A DNA stretch of 64,000 nucleotides, taken from assembly GCA_047605205.1 (NCBI GenBank), contig JASGGE010000003.1, positions 19,506-83,505 on the forward strand, in the 5' to 3' direction. Positions 34,592 through 44,708 of the stretch are shown here, piece after piece (position 1 is the first letter of the stretch; every line of letters starts with the position of its first letter). Position numbers and translations under genes: made by a program. This stretch comes from Siphonobacter sp047605205. GTDB lineage: Bacteria > Bacteroidota > Bacteroidia > Cytophagales > Spirosomataceae. The notes under the pieces are model-generated. The model saw nothing but the letters and a program-made list of their open reading frames with translations. It was not told where the DNA came from and did not search any database.

Positions 34592-34599
34592 TAAATTTG
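34592..34599 (+). promoter_or_regulatory. Promoter: TTG-N16-TAAATTTG
   Basis: TAAATTTG fits TAnnTTTG; TTG at 34573-34575 is 16 bases upstream, close to the usual Bacteroidota spacing. It precedes the 34-aa membrane ORF by about 45 bases. Confidence 0.5.
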
Positions 34600-34643
34600 T
34601 TTCAGTGTGGTTTTGTTAACCTTCAATCACCTTTATAGATCCC

Positions 34644-34748
34644 GTGGAAACACTTATTTCAATTCTTGCCTTTGTCCTGTTACTCGTTGGCGTGGCTTTG
34701 GTCTTTACCATTCGCCCTAATGGAGGGCGGCGATATTCAACCCGATAA
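34644..34748 (+). CDS. 34-aa single-helix membrane protein
   Basis: GTG at 34644 opens METLISILAFVLLLVGVALV followed by FTIRPNGGRRYSTR and a stop. One membrane helix (about residues 4-22) and a basic tail on the C-terminal side. It sits alone between a promoter-like element and a terminator 22 bases after its stop, which argues for expression. No family recognised; possibly a regulator of a membrane complex. Confidence 0.5.
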   Translation: METLISILAFVLLLVGVALVFTIRPNGGRRYSTR

Positions 34749-34772
34749 TGTCTTTCAATAGACACGTTATGA

Positions 34773-34809
34773 AAAGTCTTCTGGTTACCCCAGAAGACTT
34801 TATTTTTTT
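34773..34809 (+). terminator. Terminator after the 34-aa ORF
   Basis: AAAGTCTTCTGG with CCAGAAGACTTT hairpin followed by a seven-T run (34803-34809). Confidence 0.8.
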
Positions 34810-35088
34810 CTGAGGTACTTATTTATTTTCTTATTTATCCATCTATCTTTAGAATTGGGTTCTGTTGCCTGCTTACGCGGGTCCTTATGGATGCAGGTGC
34901 TAAAACATTACGTTTGCATGTATCATAATTTACTGCCTTGGTAGGCATATTCTCAATGCATGTCGGGAACCAATCCCTCTTGGTGAACTTTTACAGCCGT
35001 TTTTTTTCTTTATACAGAAGAGAGAACCTGCGTTCTGACCTATAAAATTCGATTTATCGACCATTAGATATTTACCTCTCCCCCTGTT
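34810..35088. other. Leader region of the RND efflux operon
   Basis: About 280 bases before the pump gene. No gene seen and no operator I can name; the efflux promoter must lie here. Confidence 0.3.
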
Positions 35089-38000
35089 ATGTGGATAGTC
35101 CGGTTGGCTTTGCAGCGGAAGTACACTATTGCAGTGTTAGCTCTGCTGATCCTTATCTTGGGTGTGGTATCGGTGCGTCAAATGCCTACCGATATTTTCC
35201 CACGAATTAACATTCCTGTTATTTCAGTAATCTGGTCCTATCGTGGTTTGACTACCAGTGAGATGGAAACTATGATTACGAACTTTTCCGAAACCTCAAT
35301 TATTAACAATGCCGCCGACATTCAGAGGCTTGAATCGCAGACCTATAATGGGGTTGCCGTTTTGAAGGTTTTCTTTCAGCCGAATGTAAAAATAGAAGAG
35401 GCCTTAGCGTCTATTACCGCTATTTCCCAAACCATTCGGGTACGGATGCCGCCTGGTACGCAACCCCCTATTATTGTCCGGTACAATGCAACCGACGTAC
35501 CCGTATTGCAGTTGGGGCTATCATCGGATAGTTTAACCGAATCACAAATTACTGACTACGTTACAACACGGGTACGGCCGATGATTTCGACCGTACAGGG
35601 GAGTCGATTGTCGCAACCTTTTGGGGGAAAAGCACGCCAGATCATGGTGGATCTTGACCCTGATTTGTTAACGGCACGTGGTGTAACACCTGAAGATGTA
35701 TTAAACGCAGTCTCTGCCCAGAACTTAACGTTGCCCAGTGGTCAGGTTCGGCTTGAGGACCGGGAATATAATGTTCGGTTAAATACCAAGCCTGATGCGA
35801 TTATTGCTATGAATGATATTCCCATAAAGACGTTGTCAAATGGGGTAGTAGTACACCTTCGGGATGTAGCGAACGTACACGATGGAGCCATTGTACAGAC
35901 CAACGTAGTGAAGCAGGATGGCGTGCGGGGGGTATTGCTTAGTATTGTCAAAACGGGATCGGCTTCCACAACCGAGATCGTCGATAAAATCAGTAAAGAA
36001 GTATTACCGGCCATTCGTAAAGCGGCCCCTAATTCATTACGAATCACTGAATTATTTGACCAATCGGTATTCGTACGGGCTTCCATTCATGGTGTAGTTA
36101 CCGAAGGGATGATTGCCGGTTTACTAACAGCTGCTATGATTCTCCTGTTTTTAGGCAGCTGGCGAAGTACATTGATTGTAGCTATTTCCATTCCACTTTC
36201 TATTCTTTGTTCGTTAAGTGTCCTGTATTTAATGGGCGAAACACTAAACATTAATACACTGGGGGGTTTGGCCCTGGCAATTGGGATTCTGGTTGATGAT
36301 GCCACAGTAACGATTGAAAACATCCACCGAAATGAGCAGTTAGGCTTACCTCTTCGAAGGGCTATTATGGTGGGTGCCCAGCAAATTGCAACGCCAACCC
36401 TAGTTGCGACACTAACGATTTGTATCGTATTCGTTTCGGTATTGTTTCTGGAAGGCCCGGCCCGCTTTTTGTTTGGGCCCCTTGCCTTGGCAGTAGTATT
36501 TGCCATGTTAGCTTCTTATTTGCTATCAAGAACGCTGGTGCCAACGCTAGCCGACCTGTTATTGAAAGCAGAACATCAACATGAGTTAAATGGTCAAAAA
36601 TCCAACAATCCCTTTGTTCGGATTTATGAAAGCTTTAACCGGGGCTTCGACCGCTTCCAGGAAAGCTATGCTGGTATTTTAAAATGGAATTTAGGGCATC
36701 GTAAGACCATTCTGAGCGTATTTGTGGTCGTTCTGGTGTTTACGGGTATAATGGTTCCTTTTGTAGGGCGTGATTTTTTCCCCAGTGTAGATGCGGGTCA
36801 ATTCCGTCTACACATGCGTGCTCCGGCGGGTTCCCGGCTGGAGGCTACTGAACGGATAGCCGCTAAAGTTGAAAAAATCATTCGCCAGACGATACCAGCT
36901 AATGAAATCGCAACCATCATTAGTAATATCGGTTTGACCAGTGAAGGGTATAACTTTGTATTCCAGGATAATTCCTCTATCGGAACGGCTGATACCGAAT
37001 TGCTGGTAGCCTTATCCGAAGAAAAATCAAAACCAACCCAAACCTACATTCGGGCGTTGCGAGCTAAACTGGCCGAACAACTTCCCGATGTATCCTTTTT
37101 CTTCCAGCCCGCTGATATTGTAACTCAAATTCTGAACTTTGGCCTGACGGCTCCCATTGATATTCAGGTAATGGGCTTTGATCGGAAGAATAACCTGCGA
37201 ATTGCTCGTGAGATTAAAGAGAAAGTGCGGAAAATTCCGGGAGCTGTCGATGTTCACCTGCATCAGGTTATGAATGCTCCTGAATTATTCGTGAACATTG
37301 ATAGGGAGCGAGCCAGTCAGATTGGGTTGAATGAAACCAGAGTTGCCAATAACCTCATGATTTCCATGAGTGGAACGGCTCAGGTAAACCCTAACTTCTG
37401 GCCTGATCCGGTTACGGGATTTCCTTATCTGATTGCCGTTCAGACACCTCCTTATAAACTTAACACGATGGATAAGCTGTTGCAAACGCCTTTGGTGAAT
37501 AATGCCGGAGAGCTAACACCACAGTCTTTAGCCAACGTAGCTAAAGTGGAGCGTCGGGTTACGCCGGTTATTGTGAACCGAATGAATACGCAGCCCATGT
37601 ATGACGTCTATGCTTCTGTAGAGCAGACCGATTTAGGAAGTGTGTCTGCTCAACTGACCAGTATCGTTAATGAATATCAGAGTCAATTGAAACCCGGTAA
37701 TCGAATTGAAATACGCGGCCAGGTTGAAAGTATGAACTCGGCCTTTTCTCGCCTTGGTCTGGGGCTCGTCTTTGCAGCGGTGCTGGTGTATTTATTAATG
37801 GTGGTCAATTTTCAGTCATTCCGCTATCCATTCATTATTATTACGGCCTTACCTGGTGCCATGAGTGGGGTTGTATGGATGTTGTTTTTAACGCAGACTA
37901 CGTTTAGTATTCCTTCTCTGATGGGGGCAATCATGAGTGTAGGGGTAGCTACCGCTAACTCTATTCTGCTGGTGAGCTTTGCTCAGGAACAGGTATTTGA

Positions 38001-38286
38001 CTTGCATATGACACCAATGGCGGCAGCTCTGGAAGCAGGCCGCACACGTTTACGCCCCATTTTGATGACGGCTCTGGCCATGATTATCGGGATGTTACCC
38101 ATGTCATTGGGGTTAGGAGAAGGCGGTGAACAGAATGCTCCTTTGGGGCGTGCGGTTATTGGTGGTTTGTTACTGGCTACGTTTACGACTTTATTATTCG
38201 TTCCGGTTGTGTTTAGTTATCTGGCGAAAAATCGTACAGAAGCTGAAATCGCAGAAGAAAAAGAATTAGCTGAGATGGAGGTTTAA
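35089..38286 (+). CDS. RND efflux pump, inner-membrane permease (AcrB/HAE1 type)
   Basis: The 1065-aa length, twelve-helix layout (helix 1 at about 13-30, clusters near 335-560 and 870-1045) and GILVDDATVTIENI (about 403-416, proton-relay Asp pair) define an RND permease of the hydrophobe/amphiphile type. It takes solutes from the periplasm and passes them to the channel using the proton gradient. Unusually it is the first gene of its operon, before the adaptor (60 bases downstream) and the channel. No TetR-type repressor is adjacent. Confidence 0.94.
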   Translation: MWIVRLALQRKYTIAVLALLILILGVVSVRQMPTDIFPRINIPVISVIWSYRGLTTSEMETMITNFSETSIINNAADIQRLESQTYNGVAVLKVFFQPNVKIEEALASITAISQTIRVRMPPGTQPPIIVRYNATDVPVLQLGLSSDSLTESQITDYVTTRVRPMISTVQGSRLSQPFGGKARQIMVDLDPDLLTARGVTPEDVLNAVSAQNLTLPSGQVRLEDREYNVRLNTKPDAIIAMNDIPIKTLSNGVVVHLRDVANVHDGAIVQTNVVKQDGVRGVLLSIVKTGSASTTEIVDKISKEVLPAIRKAAPNSLRITELFDQSVFVRASIHGVVTEGMIAGLLTAAMILLFLGSWRSTLIVAISIPLSILCSLSVLYLMGETLNINTLGGLALAIGILVDDATVTIENIHRNEQLGLPLRRAIMVGAQQIATPTLVATLTICIVFVSVLFLEGPARFLFGPLALAVVFAMLASYLLSRTLVPTLADLLLKAEHQHELNGQKSNNPFVRIYESFNRGFDRFQESYAGILKWNLGHRKTILSVFVVVLVFTGIMVPFVGRDFFPSVDAGQFRLHMRAPAGSRLEATERIAAKVEKIIRQTIPANEIATIISNIGLTSEGYNFVFQDNSSIGTADTELLVALSEEKSKPTQTYIRALRAKLAEQLPDVSFFFQPADIVTQILNFGLTAPIDIQVMGFDRKNNLRIAREIKEKVRKIPGAVDVHLHQVMNAPELFVNIDRERASQIGLNETRVANNLMISMSGTAQVNPNFWPDPVTGFPYLIAVQTPPYKLNTMDKLLQTPLVNNAGELTPQSLANVAKVERRVTPVIVNRMNTQPMYDVYASVEQTDLGSVSAQLTSIVNEYQSQLKPGNRIEIRGQVESMNSAFSRLGLGLVFAAVLVYLLMVVNFQSFRYPFIIITALPGAMSGVVWMLFLTQTTFSIPSLMGAIMSVGVATANSILLVSFAQEQVFDLHMTPMAAALEAGRTRLRPILMTALAMIIGMLPMSLGLGEGGEQNAPLGRAVIGGLLLATFTTLLFVPVVFSYLAKNRTEAEIAEEKELAEMEV

Positions 38287-38346
38287 ATACCTTCACATAC
38301 AGCTCACGGGTACTCATACACATTTTTACAGTAAGAAATAACTCCA

Positions 38347-39417
38347 ATGAAAGGGAAAATTTGGCTTTGGTTAATACCCATCGGGCTACTGGCAGTATTC
38401 TTTTTTGCAGGCATTTTACCCCGTATTAGAAATCAGCAGGAATTGAAAGCAGAAGCCGGCGTTACGGCAAGTGCAGTGCCTTTAGTGAATGTAATTCAGG
38501 CTCAGCGATTGGCCGATACGTCGGGGCTGGTTTTGCCTGGACAGATTATGCCGTATCGTGAAACCCAGATTTATGCCCGTACACAAGGGTTCATCCGGCA
38601 ACGGTTTGTTGATATTGGCTCACACGTAAGGCGAGGGAGTCTTTTAGCAACGGTAGAGGCCCCTGAATTAGATCAGGATATTCTGAAAGCCCGTGCAGAT
38701 TTAAAACTGGCTCAGGTGAATCTGGACCGGGTGAAAAGTGTAACCCTTCCTGGTGCAGTTTCGCAACAGGATGTAGACAATCGCCAGGCAGGTTATGAAG
38801 TAGGACAAGCCAGTTTAAAGCGATTGGAAGCCTTAAAAGCCTTACAGGAAGTTCGAGCCCCGTTTAATGGAATTGTCTCAGCCCGTAACGTTGAAATTGG
38901 AGCATTGATCAATTCTACCAATTTGCCTTTGTTTACGATTTCTCAACTAGATACATTGCGGGTTTATATTGATGTCCCTCAAACGTATTTTCAGTTAATT
39001 CGAATTGGTATGCCTGCAAAAGTGAAAATTCCAGAATTGGGAAATAAAGTATTTACAGGCAAAGTAGTACGTACTTCAGGAACACTGAGGGCTTCGTCAC
39101 GTACGTTATTAACCGAAGTAGCTATTCCGAATCGTTCCAATGAATTATTGTCAGGTTTGTATGGTCAGGTAACGCTTGATGTGCGGGCCCAGCATCCGCC
39201 TGTACGTATTCCTGCCAATACATTGCTTATCACGCCAGAAGGCCCACGGGTAGCAATCGTATCTGCTTCTAGTCAGATTCATTTTCAGCCGATTACCATT
39301 GGACGTGATTTTGGATCAAGTCTGGAAATTCTGGACGGACTCGAAGGGGATGAGCGTCTGGTGATGAATCCTTCCGATGGTTTACAGGATGGTAGTACGG
39401 TACGAGTTAAGAAATGA
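38347..39417 (+). CDS. RND efflux periplasmic adaptor (membrane fusion protein)
   Basis: N-terminal membrane anchor (residues 5-24), lipoyl-like half-motifs around an alpha-hairpin (QTRGF-type segment ARTQGFIRQRFVDIGSHVRR and VRAPFNGIVSARNVEIGALI), then beta-barrel and membrane-proximal domains. It lacks a lipobox Cys, so it is anchored by the helix. Bridges the permease upstream to the outer-membrane channel downstream. Confidence 0.92.
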   Translation: MKGKIWLWLIPIGLLAVFFFAGILPRIRNQQELKAEAGVTASAVPLVNVIQAQRLADTSGLVLPGQIMPYRETQIYARTQGFIRQRFVDIGSHVRRGSLLATVEAPELDQDILKARADLKLAQVNLDRVKSVTLPGAVSQQDVDNRQAGYEVGQASLKRLEALKALQEVRAPFNGIVSARNVEIGALINSTNLPLFTISQLDTLRVYIDVPQTYFQLIRIGMPAKVKIPELGNKVFTGKVVRTSGTLRASSRTLLTEVAIPNRSNELLSGLYGQVTLDVRAQHPPVRIPANTLLITPEGPRVAIVSASSQIHFQPITIGRDFGSSLEILDGLEGDERLVMNPSDGLQDGSTVRVKK

Positions 39418-39471
39418 TGAGTTTCATCAATTAATGCTTCCCAGCCCAATTTGGGTAACATTGTTTTACGT

Positions 39472-40770
39472 ATGAATCGTATTTTTAAATTATATCTGCT
39501 GCTGGCCATTTCAGTAGTAACGGCTCATGCTCAGGCTCCCTTTGCTGATCCAGTCTTACAGAATCTTATCGATGCAGGCCTTTCGTTTAGTCCAGACGTT
39601 CGGAATGCGGTAAGCCGGGTAGAAGAGGCCAGAATCCGGATTCGGTTAGCCGAATCATATCTGAGACCCTCCGTTCGTGGCAATCCGCTGGTTCAAACAC
39701 AGAGTCTGTCGCCTAATCGCCCCGTACAATTTGCGAATGTGAATGTGCAGCGGGTCCAGGTAAACACCTTCCAGATTCCAGTTGACGCCACTTTTGAACT
39801 GGATTTATTCAAACGCTTACGGCAGGGGGTACAACTGGCTCAGTTACAAACACAAATTACTGAGGCTGATGTTCGAATTGCCCGATTGGCAGTAGCCTCT
39901 GAAATTGCCCGGGTTTATACACTGGTTCGGACTAATGATGTAGAACAGGCAGTATTTGCAAGAACGTTACTCGCTAGAGATTCCGTATTAGCAGTAGTTC
40001 GGGAACGCTTTCGCATCGGGTTAACGAGTGAAATAGATGTTCGCCGTGCTGAAACCGAAATAGCTTCCTTACGTACCCAGCAGTCGGCCTTACAACGTAG
40101 CCGGCATGAGTTAATTAACGGAATTGCTATTTTAACGGGAAATCCTGTTGAGAATTTTACAATTGCTTCTGCCGAACTGCCCGTTTATCCAACACCAGCG
40201 TACAGCACCGTTACGGTCGATTTACTTCGCAATCGCCCTGATATTCAACAGTCTGATTTGCAGGTTTCAGCGGCTGATTTGCAAGTGGGAATTACTCGCA
40301 AGCTTATGAAGCCACGAGTTAATCTATTGGGTTCAGGAGGTTTCCAAAGCGGGAAAATTGAAAAAATTGTTTTTCCCACAAGTTATACCTACCTGTTTGG
40401 GGTAGGAGCGAGCTTTCCGATTTATGAAGGACACCGGAATCGGGAGAATATAAATCTGGCTCAGCAGCAGGTGCAAACTGCTCGTACCGTAACCGATCAA
40501 CGATTGGTAGTAGCTCAGCGTGAAGCAGAAGTATCACTGGATAATATTCGTGACCTTGAAAATCAGATTGCTAATCAGGATGTAGTTATCCAATCTGCTC
40601 GTCAGACAGAACGCCTTGTTCGTGAAATCTATGGAAAAGGATTAACAACCTATCTGGATGTTTTGGATGCTCAGCGGACAACAATTGAGTCAGAAAGACA
40701 AATGGTTCAATTACAAGGTCAGCGGCTTGTTTATGCAGTAGCTCATTGGAAAGCTTTGGGTGGCTTGTAG
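39472..40770 (+). CDS. RND efflux outer-membrane channel (TolC/OprM family)
   Basis: Start placed at the ATG at 39472, giving the signal MNRIFKLYLLLAISVVTAHA. The mature protein has the two tandem outer-membrane-efflux repeats of about 200 residues each, with long coiled coils (EEARIRIRLAESYLRPS, LVREIYGKGLTTYLDVLDAQ). It has no lipobox Cys, so is not lipidated like OprM. Third gene of the pump operon, closed by a terminator. Confidence 0.92.
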   Translation: MNRIFKLYLLLAISVVTAHAQAPFADPVLQNLIDAGLSFSPDVRNAVSRVEEARIRIRLAESYLRPSVRGNPLVQTQSLSPNRPVQFANVNVQRVQVNTFQIPVDATFELDLFKRLRQGVQLAQLQTQITEADVRIARLAVASEIARVYTLVRTNDVEQAVFARTLLARDSVLAVVRERFRIGLTSEIDVRRAETEIASLRTQQSALQRSRHELINGIAILTGNPVENFTIASAELPVYPTPAYSTVTVDLLRNRPDIQQSDLQVSAADLQVGITRKLMKPRVNLLGSGGFQSGKIEKIVFPTSYTYLFGVGASFPIYEGHRNRENINLAQQQVQTARTVTDQRLVVAQREAEVSLDNIRDLENQIANQDVVIQSARQTERLVREIYGKGLTTYLDVLDAQRTTIESERQMVQLQGQRLVYAVAHWKALGGL

Positions 40771-40784
40771 GCGAAAATTAATAA

Positions 40785-40816
40785 CAAAAAAGCCAGCGAT
40801 TGTCGCTGGCTTTTTA
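40785..40816. terminator. Bidirectional terminator
   Basis: AAAAAGCCAGCGA/TCGCTGGCTTTTT 13-bp stem with a three-base loop, shared by the efflux operon and the convergent TonB receptor gene. Confidence 0.85.
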
Positions 40817-40835
40817 CTTGGTGCAGGAAGCAATC

Positions 40836-43790
40836 CTATTTAAAATTGAAAGTTAAGCGTGCATATACATACCGACCGTTGTACCCACCCTGGTTAGGCT
40901 GATACAGGAAACGACCGCGGCTGGTAGCATCACGGCCGGAACTATAATCAATACTGCCGGTTGAGTTCCGGTAATCCATGAACATTTGCTGTGGATATTT
41001 ATCAAATACATTGTTTGCACCAACAGTCAGGCCAATGTTATTAGTGATTTTATAGCCTAACACCACGTCCCATACCCAGATAGCTGCAAAAGTTTGATCT
41101 ACGTAAGCATGCCCGTTTGCATCACGAAGGAACTGGGTGTTCCAGTAGGTACCGTCTGCCTTTTTTGCATCGGTATCATTACTAACCACATATTGTGTCT
41201 TACCAAACTGCACGGTGCGTAGGGTAATGTCAAATTTGCCAATAGAATACGTTCCACTCAGATTGATTTTTGTACGTGGTGAGAACGATTCGATATAAGC
41301 CCGTTGCTGACGGTTGAACAGAATATTTTTAAACCATGAATCGGGGCTATTACCACTGTTTTCGTTTTTCGCAGGATCGTCAATAACGGGTGTTGAGTTA
41401 ATAGCGGTTACTTTATTTTTGATAAAAGCACCGGAAGCAGTCAAGGTTAATTTACCCTTACCTACATCGATCCGATCATTCAGTACAACTTCAAGTCCAC
41501 GGGTCTGGGTATTGGCAGCGTTAGCAAAGAAGGTTACGTTATTTACACCTGTACTGGCATCAATGCCTAACAAACTAGCTGCATACTGGCCTGAATAGAC
41601 AATCCGGTTTTTAATGTCAATCTGGAAGGCGTCTGCGGTTAGGGTTAAGGTACGAGCAATACGAGCCGTGATACCTGCTGAGAAGTTAACGGAGGTTTCG
41701 GGTTTCAATGCAGCAACTCCAATGGTTTCGCGGGCAATGGGGTTATCGTTGTTTACAGTTAACGTATTGGATGGGTTACCATTTACAAACTGTGTACTGG
41801 TATTCTGGAAATAGCGTTGGTGCAGAGAGGGTGCCCGGAAGCCTGTACTGGCTGCTCCGCGTAAGTTAAGGCCTTCGGCCAGTTTCAGACTACCAGCAAT
41901 TTTACCCGTTAATTTAGAGCCAAAATCACTGTAGTGCTCAAAACGACCAGCCACGTCCAGGTGTAAACGTTTGGCTATATTACCTTCAAAATCAGCGTAT
42001 AATGACTGGCTCGTGCGTGATTTGTGAATTGCGTCAGTGTCTTTGAAACCAAGGAATACTTGTGAGCCAGGCAACGCAAGAGTGGTACCAGGTGATGTGC
42101 CTCCAATTGTATAGGGTGCTAAAGGAACCAATTTCTTCAGATCAGCTCCAATATACGAATTAGGTTCACCGGCTACAATCTGATAATCTTCAAAACGGAA
42201 TTCACCCCCAAAAGCAGCATTTAAACCAGTAAGTATGCCTGAAGTCTGAACAGGTTTTGAAAAGTCCAGATTAATAGTGTTTTGAGTAAAGATGTTTTTA
42301 CCCGCGTTAAACGATGTTTGTGGATTGTCCGAATTTGCCAGGGCAGCATTACCTGAATTACTTACTCCGTATTTGAATGAGTTTTGACCATACGTATTAC
42401 TCAGGTCAATTCGCCAGCCGTTTACGTTCATGCGATAACCTGCAATTAAGGAGCGATCATTAATCGTGGATTCAATAGCAGGTAAGAAACCATTTGGATA
42501 ATACAAGCTTCCGTCGGCTTTTAAGGGCTGCTGGCTACGTGAGTTGGGCAAACGATAGTTACCAAAGCTTTTTCCTCTACGATAGGTAAGACCTCCCGTA
42601 AAATATAACGCACCTTTTCCTAATGGTAACCCTCCATTAATAAAGGCTCCCAAGTTGCGAGCTGAGGAGTTCCCCAGAACCATGTCGTGGCGATCGAAAC
42701 CATTTTGCTTTACTAACTGAGCATCCTGAGTAAGTAATTGCTGGCGGAAGGCAGTGGCATCTTGGTCGCCAGGTGTAGAAGGGAACGCTCCTGCACTACC
42801 TAAATAAATGGTAGGAGCATTGTCATAACCGGAACGATTAGTACGGCCATGTTCGTTATACTGACCACTAAAGCTTAAGAAACCACCTTTTTTGCCTAGT
42901 GCGAAACCTTTGTTTAAATCTAACTGAAAGACACCTCCATCGGTAATCTTCTGATTTTGTTTGGTTGAACTACCATCCAGGTTGGTGACATTGTATTTCA
43001 TGTTGGTTATATTCTCACCACCTGTAGCAGATACTGTTAAACCGCTAGTGTTATTCTTCATAACGATGTTAATAACCCCAGCAATTGCATCAGAACCGTA
43101 CTGAGCTGCGGCACCATCACGCAATACTTCAATTCGCTCAATAGCAGCCACGGGAATGGCATTCATGTCAGTACCTACTGCCCCACGACCTACTGAACCA
43201 TTGATGTTAACCAGTGAAGATGTATGGCGACGTTTACCATTAATCAGAACCAATACTTGGTCAGGACCTAATCCACGCAATGAAGCAGGATCAATGTGGT
43301 CGGTACCATCGGCAATGGTCTGACGGTTTGAGTTGAAAGATGGAGCCACATAGTTTAAGATTTGTCCTACGTCTACCTGGGCAAAACCCTTCAATTCTTT
43401 TGTCGAAATAACATCAACCGGGACGGGGGAATCAATGTTGGTACGAGCCTGAGCCGAACGCGAACCAACTACCACAATATCACTCAAACTAATTGCTCCT
43501 TCAACAAGCGTAAAATTCACTTCCTGGCCACCGGCTGAAACCGTGATAGACTTGGTTTGAGTATCGTACCCCACTGCACGAACTGTAATTTGGTAAGCAC
43601 CTGCCTTTGTGTTTAACTGATAGGTTCCATCGGTAGAAACAGTAGTACCGATATTGGTACCCACGAGTTGAACGGTAGCTCCGATAATGGATTTTCCGGC
43701 TGAGTCGGTAACCTTGCCGGTAATTCGTTGAGCAAAAACTAACGAGGTGGTTGTTAATAGTACTAAAACTAATGCATACAATTTTTTCAT
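40836..43790 (-). CDS. TonB-dependent receptor with CarboxypepD_reg-like domain
   Basis: 984 aa: signal peptide to about 20, carboxypeptidase-regulatory-like beta domain (22-100, GKVTDSAGKSIIGATVQLVG), plug with RGLGPDQVLVLINGKRRHTS and YGSDAIAGVINIVMKN, then a large barrel ending in ARLTFNFK. It lacks an adjacent SusD-like gene, so it is not a standard polysaccharide-locus receptor; its ligand is unknown. Its upstream region is very AT-rich and about 380 bases long. Confidence 0.9.
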   Translation of the reverse strand: MKKLYALVLVLLTTTSLVFAQRITGKVTDSAGKSIIGATVQLVGTNIGTTVSTDGTYQLNTKAGAYQITVRAVGYDTQTKSITVSAGGQEVNFTLVEGAISLSDIVVVGSRSAQARTNIDSPVPVDVISTKELKGFAQVDVGQILNYVAPSFNSNRQTIADGTDHIDPASLRGLGPDQVLVLINGKRRHTSSLVNINGSVGRGAVGTDMNAIPVAAIERIEVLRDGAAAQYGSDAIAGVINIVMKNNTSGLTVSATGGENITNMKYNVTNLDGSSTKQNQKITDGGVFQLDLNKGFALGKKGGFLSFSGQYNEHGRTNRSGYDNAPTIYLGSAGAFPSTPGDQDATAFRQQLLTQDAQLVKQNGFDRHDMVLGNSSARNLGAFINGGLPLGKGALYFTGGLTYRRGKSFGNYRLPNSRSQQPLKADGSLYYPNGFLPAIESTINDRSLIAGYRMNVNGWRIDLSNTYGQNSFKYGVSNSGNAALANSDNPQTSFNAGKNIFTQNTINLDFSKPVQTSGILTGLNAAFGGEFRFEDYQIVAGEPNSYIGADLKKLVPLAPYTIGGTSPGTTLALPGSQVFLGFKDTDAIHKSRTSQSLYADFEGNIAKRLHLDVAGRFEHYSDFGSKLTGKIAGSLKLAEGLNLRGAASTGFRAPSLHQRYFQNTSTQFVNGNPSNTLTVNNDNPIARETIGVAALKPETSVNFSAGITARIARTLTLTADAFQIDIKNRIVYSGQYAASLLGIDASTGVNNVTFFANAANTQTRGLEVVLNDRIDVGKGKLTLTASGAFIKNKVTAINSTPVIDDPAKNENSGNSPDSWFKNILFNRQQRAYIESFSPRTKINLSGTYSIGKFDITLRTVQFGKTQYVVSNDTDAKKADGTYWNTQFLRDANGHAYVDQTFAAIWVWDVVLGYKITNNIGLTVGANNVFDKYPQQMFMDYRNSTGSIDYSSGRDATSRGRFLYQPNQGGYNGRYVYARLTFNFK

Positions 43791-44115
43791 ACGTAACAGA
43801 AATAAAAAGTAGTTTAAATAAGCATTAACACTTATTAAAAATAAGAAAAACGAATTTCAAATGTAGTAGTGTTTTTTGAATTGATATCAACATGATCAGA
43901 ATTTAATATTGTCTATAATTATTATACATACTTTTAATTCAAATAATTACTTATTTAAAGAATAATATTTTGATATTGAGATATGTTAATTAATATATTT
44001 AATATTATTAGTGTAATTTATAAAACATTTTAATATAAGTATTTATGCTTCATCGCTGACTGGTCAATAATGATTTGTGTTAAGTAGAGTGGATATCTGA
44101 AGAATATATAAAGCA
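43791..44115. other. AT-rich regulatory region
   Basis: The stretch upstream of the TonB receptor is almost pure A/T for long runs (for example near 43910-44040). No gene is seen. It holds the receptor promoter and may be curved DNA; no clear operator was found. Confidence 0.4.
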
Positions 44116-44142
44116 AAAAGCCGGAAGTATTTTCCGGCTTTT
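44116..44142 (-). terminator. Terminator after DUF1697 gene
   Basis: AAAAGCCGGAA/TTCCGGCTTTT stem with five-base loop; T-run on the minus strand. Confidence 0.7.
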
Positions 44143-44172
44143 GAGTGTATTTGGAGCTAGGGCAGGGTTTAT

Positions 44173-44703
44173 TTATGCATTCATTCGATTAAAAATTTCG
44201 TTGATGGTTCGCCAGTTCCGGGTTGTGGCGATCACTTTTAATTTCTTTTCAAAAAAAGTATTGGTCAATTTAGTCCTTCCGTATCCATTAGGGCAGTACA
44301 AATAGATCTCTTTTCCGATAATTTTATACTGATCGGGCGGATAGTCGTGTATTTTTTCAATAACTGCCGGGGTCGGTTCATTCGCTAATAATGTGACGTG
44401 CATCTTGTCTTCAAAGGCAGAATTATCTTTTAGAAACGGATTCCCGGCAATGATCTGAGCTAAGGCTGATTTACGACGAATGATAACCGGAATTTCAAAA
44501 CCAAACTGGCTGGTAATGCCTTGTTCAATGGTTTGAGCCAGCGTAGGGGTTTCTTCCGTTTCAAAAATGACATTGCCACTTTGTATATACGTTTGAACCT
44601 TGTTGAACCCCAACTTTTCATAGAGAGCCTTTAATTCGGGCATTGAAATCTTGTTATGATTACCAAGATTAATCCCCCGCAGGATGGACACAAAGTTTTC
44701 CAT
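44173..44703 (-). CDS. DUF1697 family protein
   Basis: Opens with FVSILRGINLGNHNKISMPE and QSGNVIFETEE, the signature of DUF1697, a common cytosolic family of about 175 aa with unknown function. The C-terminus (NRMNA) is at the usual length. Starts 5 bases after the upstream small gene, so translation is probably coupled. Confidence 0.85.
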   Translation of the reverse strand: MENFVSILRGINLGNHNKISMPELKALYEKLGFNKVQTYIQSGNVIFETEETPTLAQTIEQGITSQFGFEIPVIIRRKSALAQIIAGNPFLKDNSAFEDKMHVTLLANEPTPAVIEKIHDYPPDQYKIIGKEIYLYCPNGYGRTKLTNTFFEKKLKVIATTRNWRTINEIFNRMNA

Positions 44704-44708
44704 ACTTA

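Noticed and set aside
40836..43790. SusC of a polysaccharide utilisation locus
   Set aside because: No SusD-like lipoprotein or glycoside hydrolase is adjacent, and the plug signature is that of ordinary TonB receptors.
43860..44060. Replication origin in the AT-rich stretch
   Set aside because: No DnaA-box cluster, dnaA or other origin-linked gene is seen; it is more likely the receptor promoter region.
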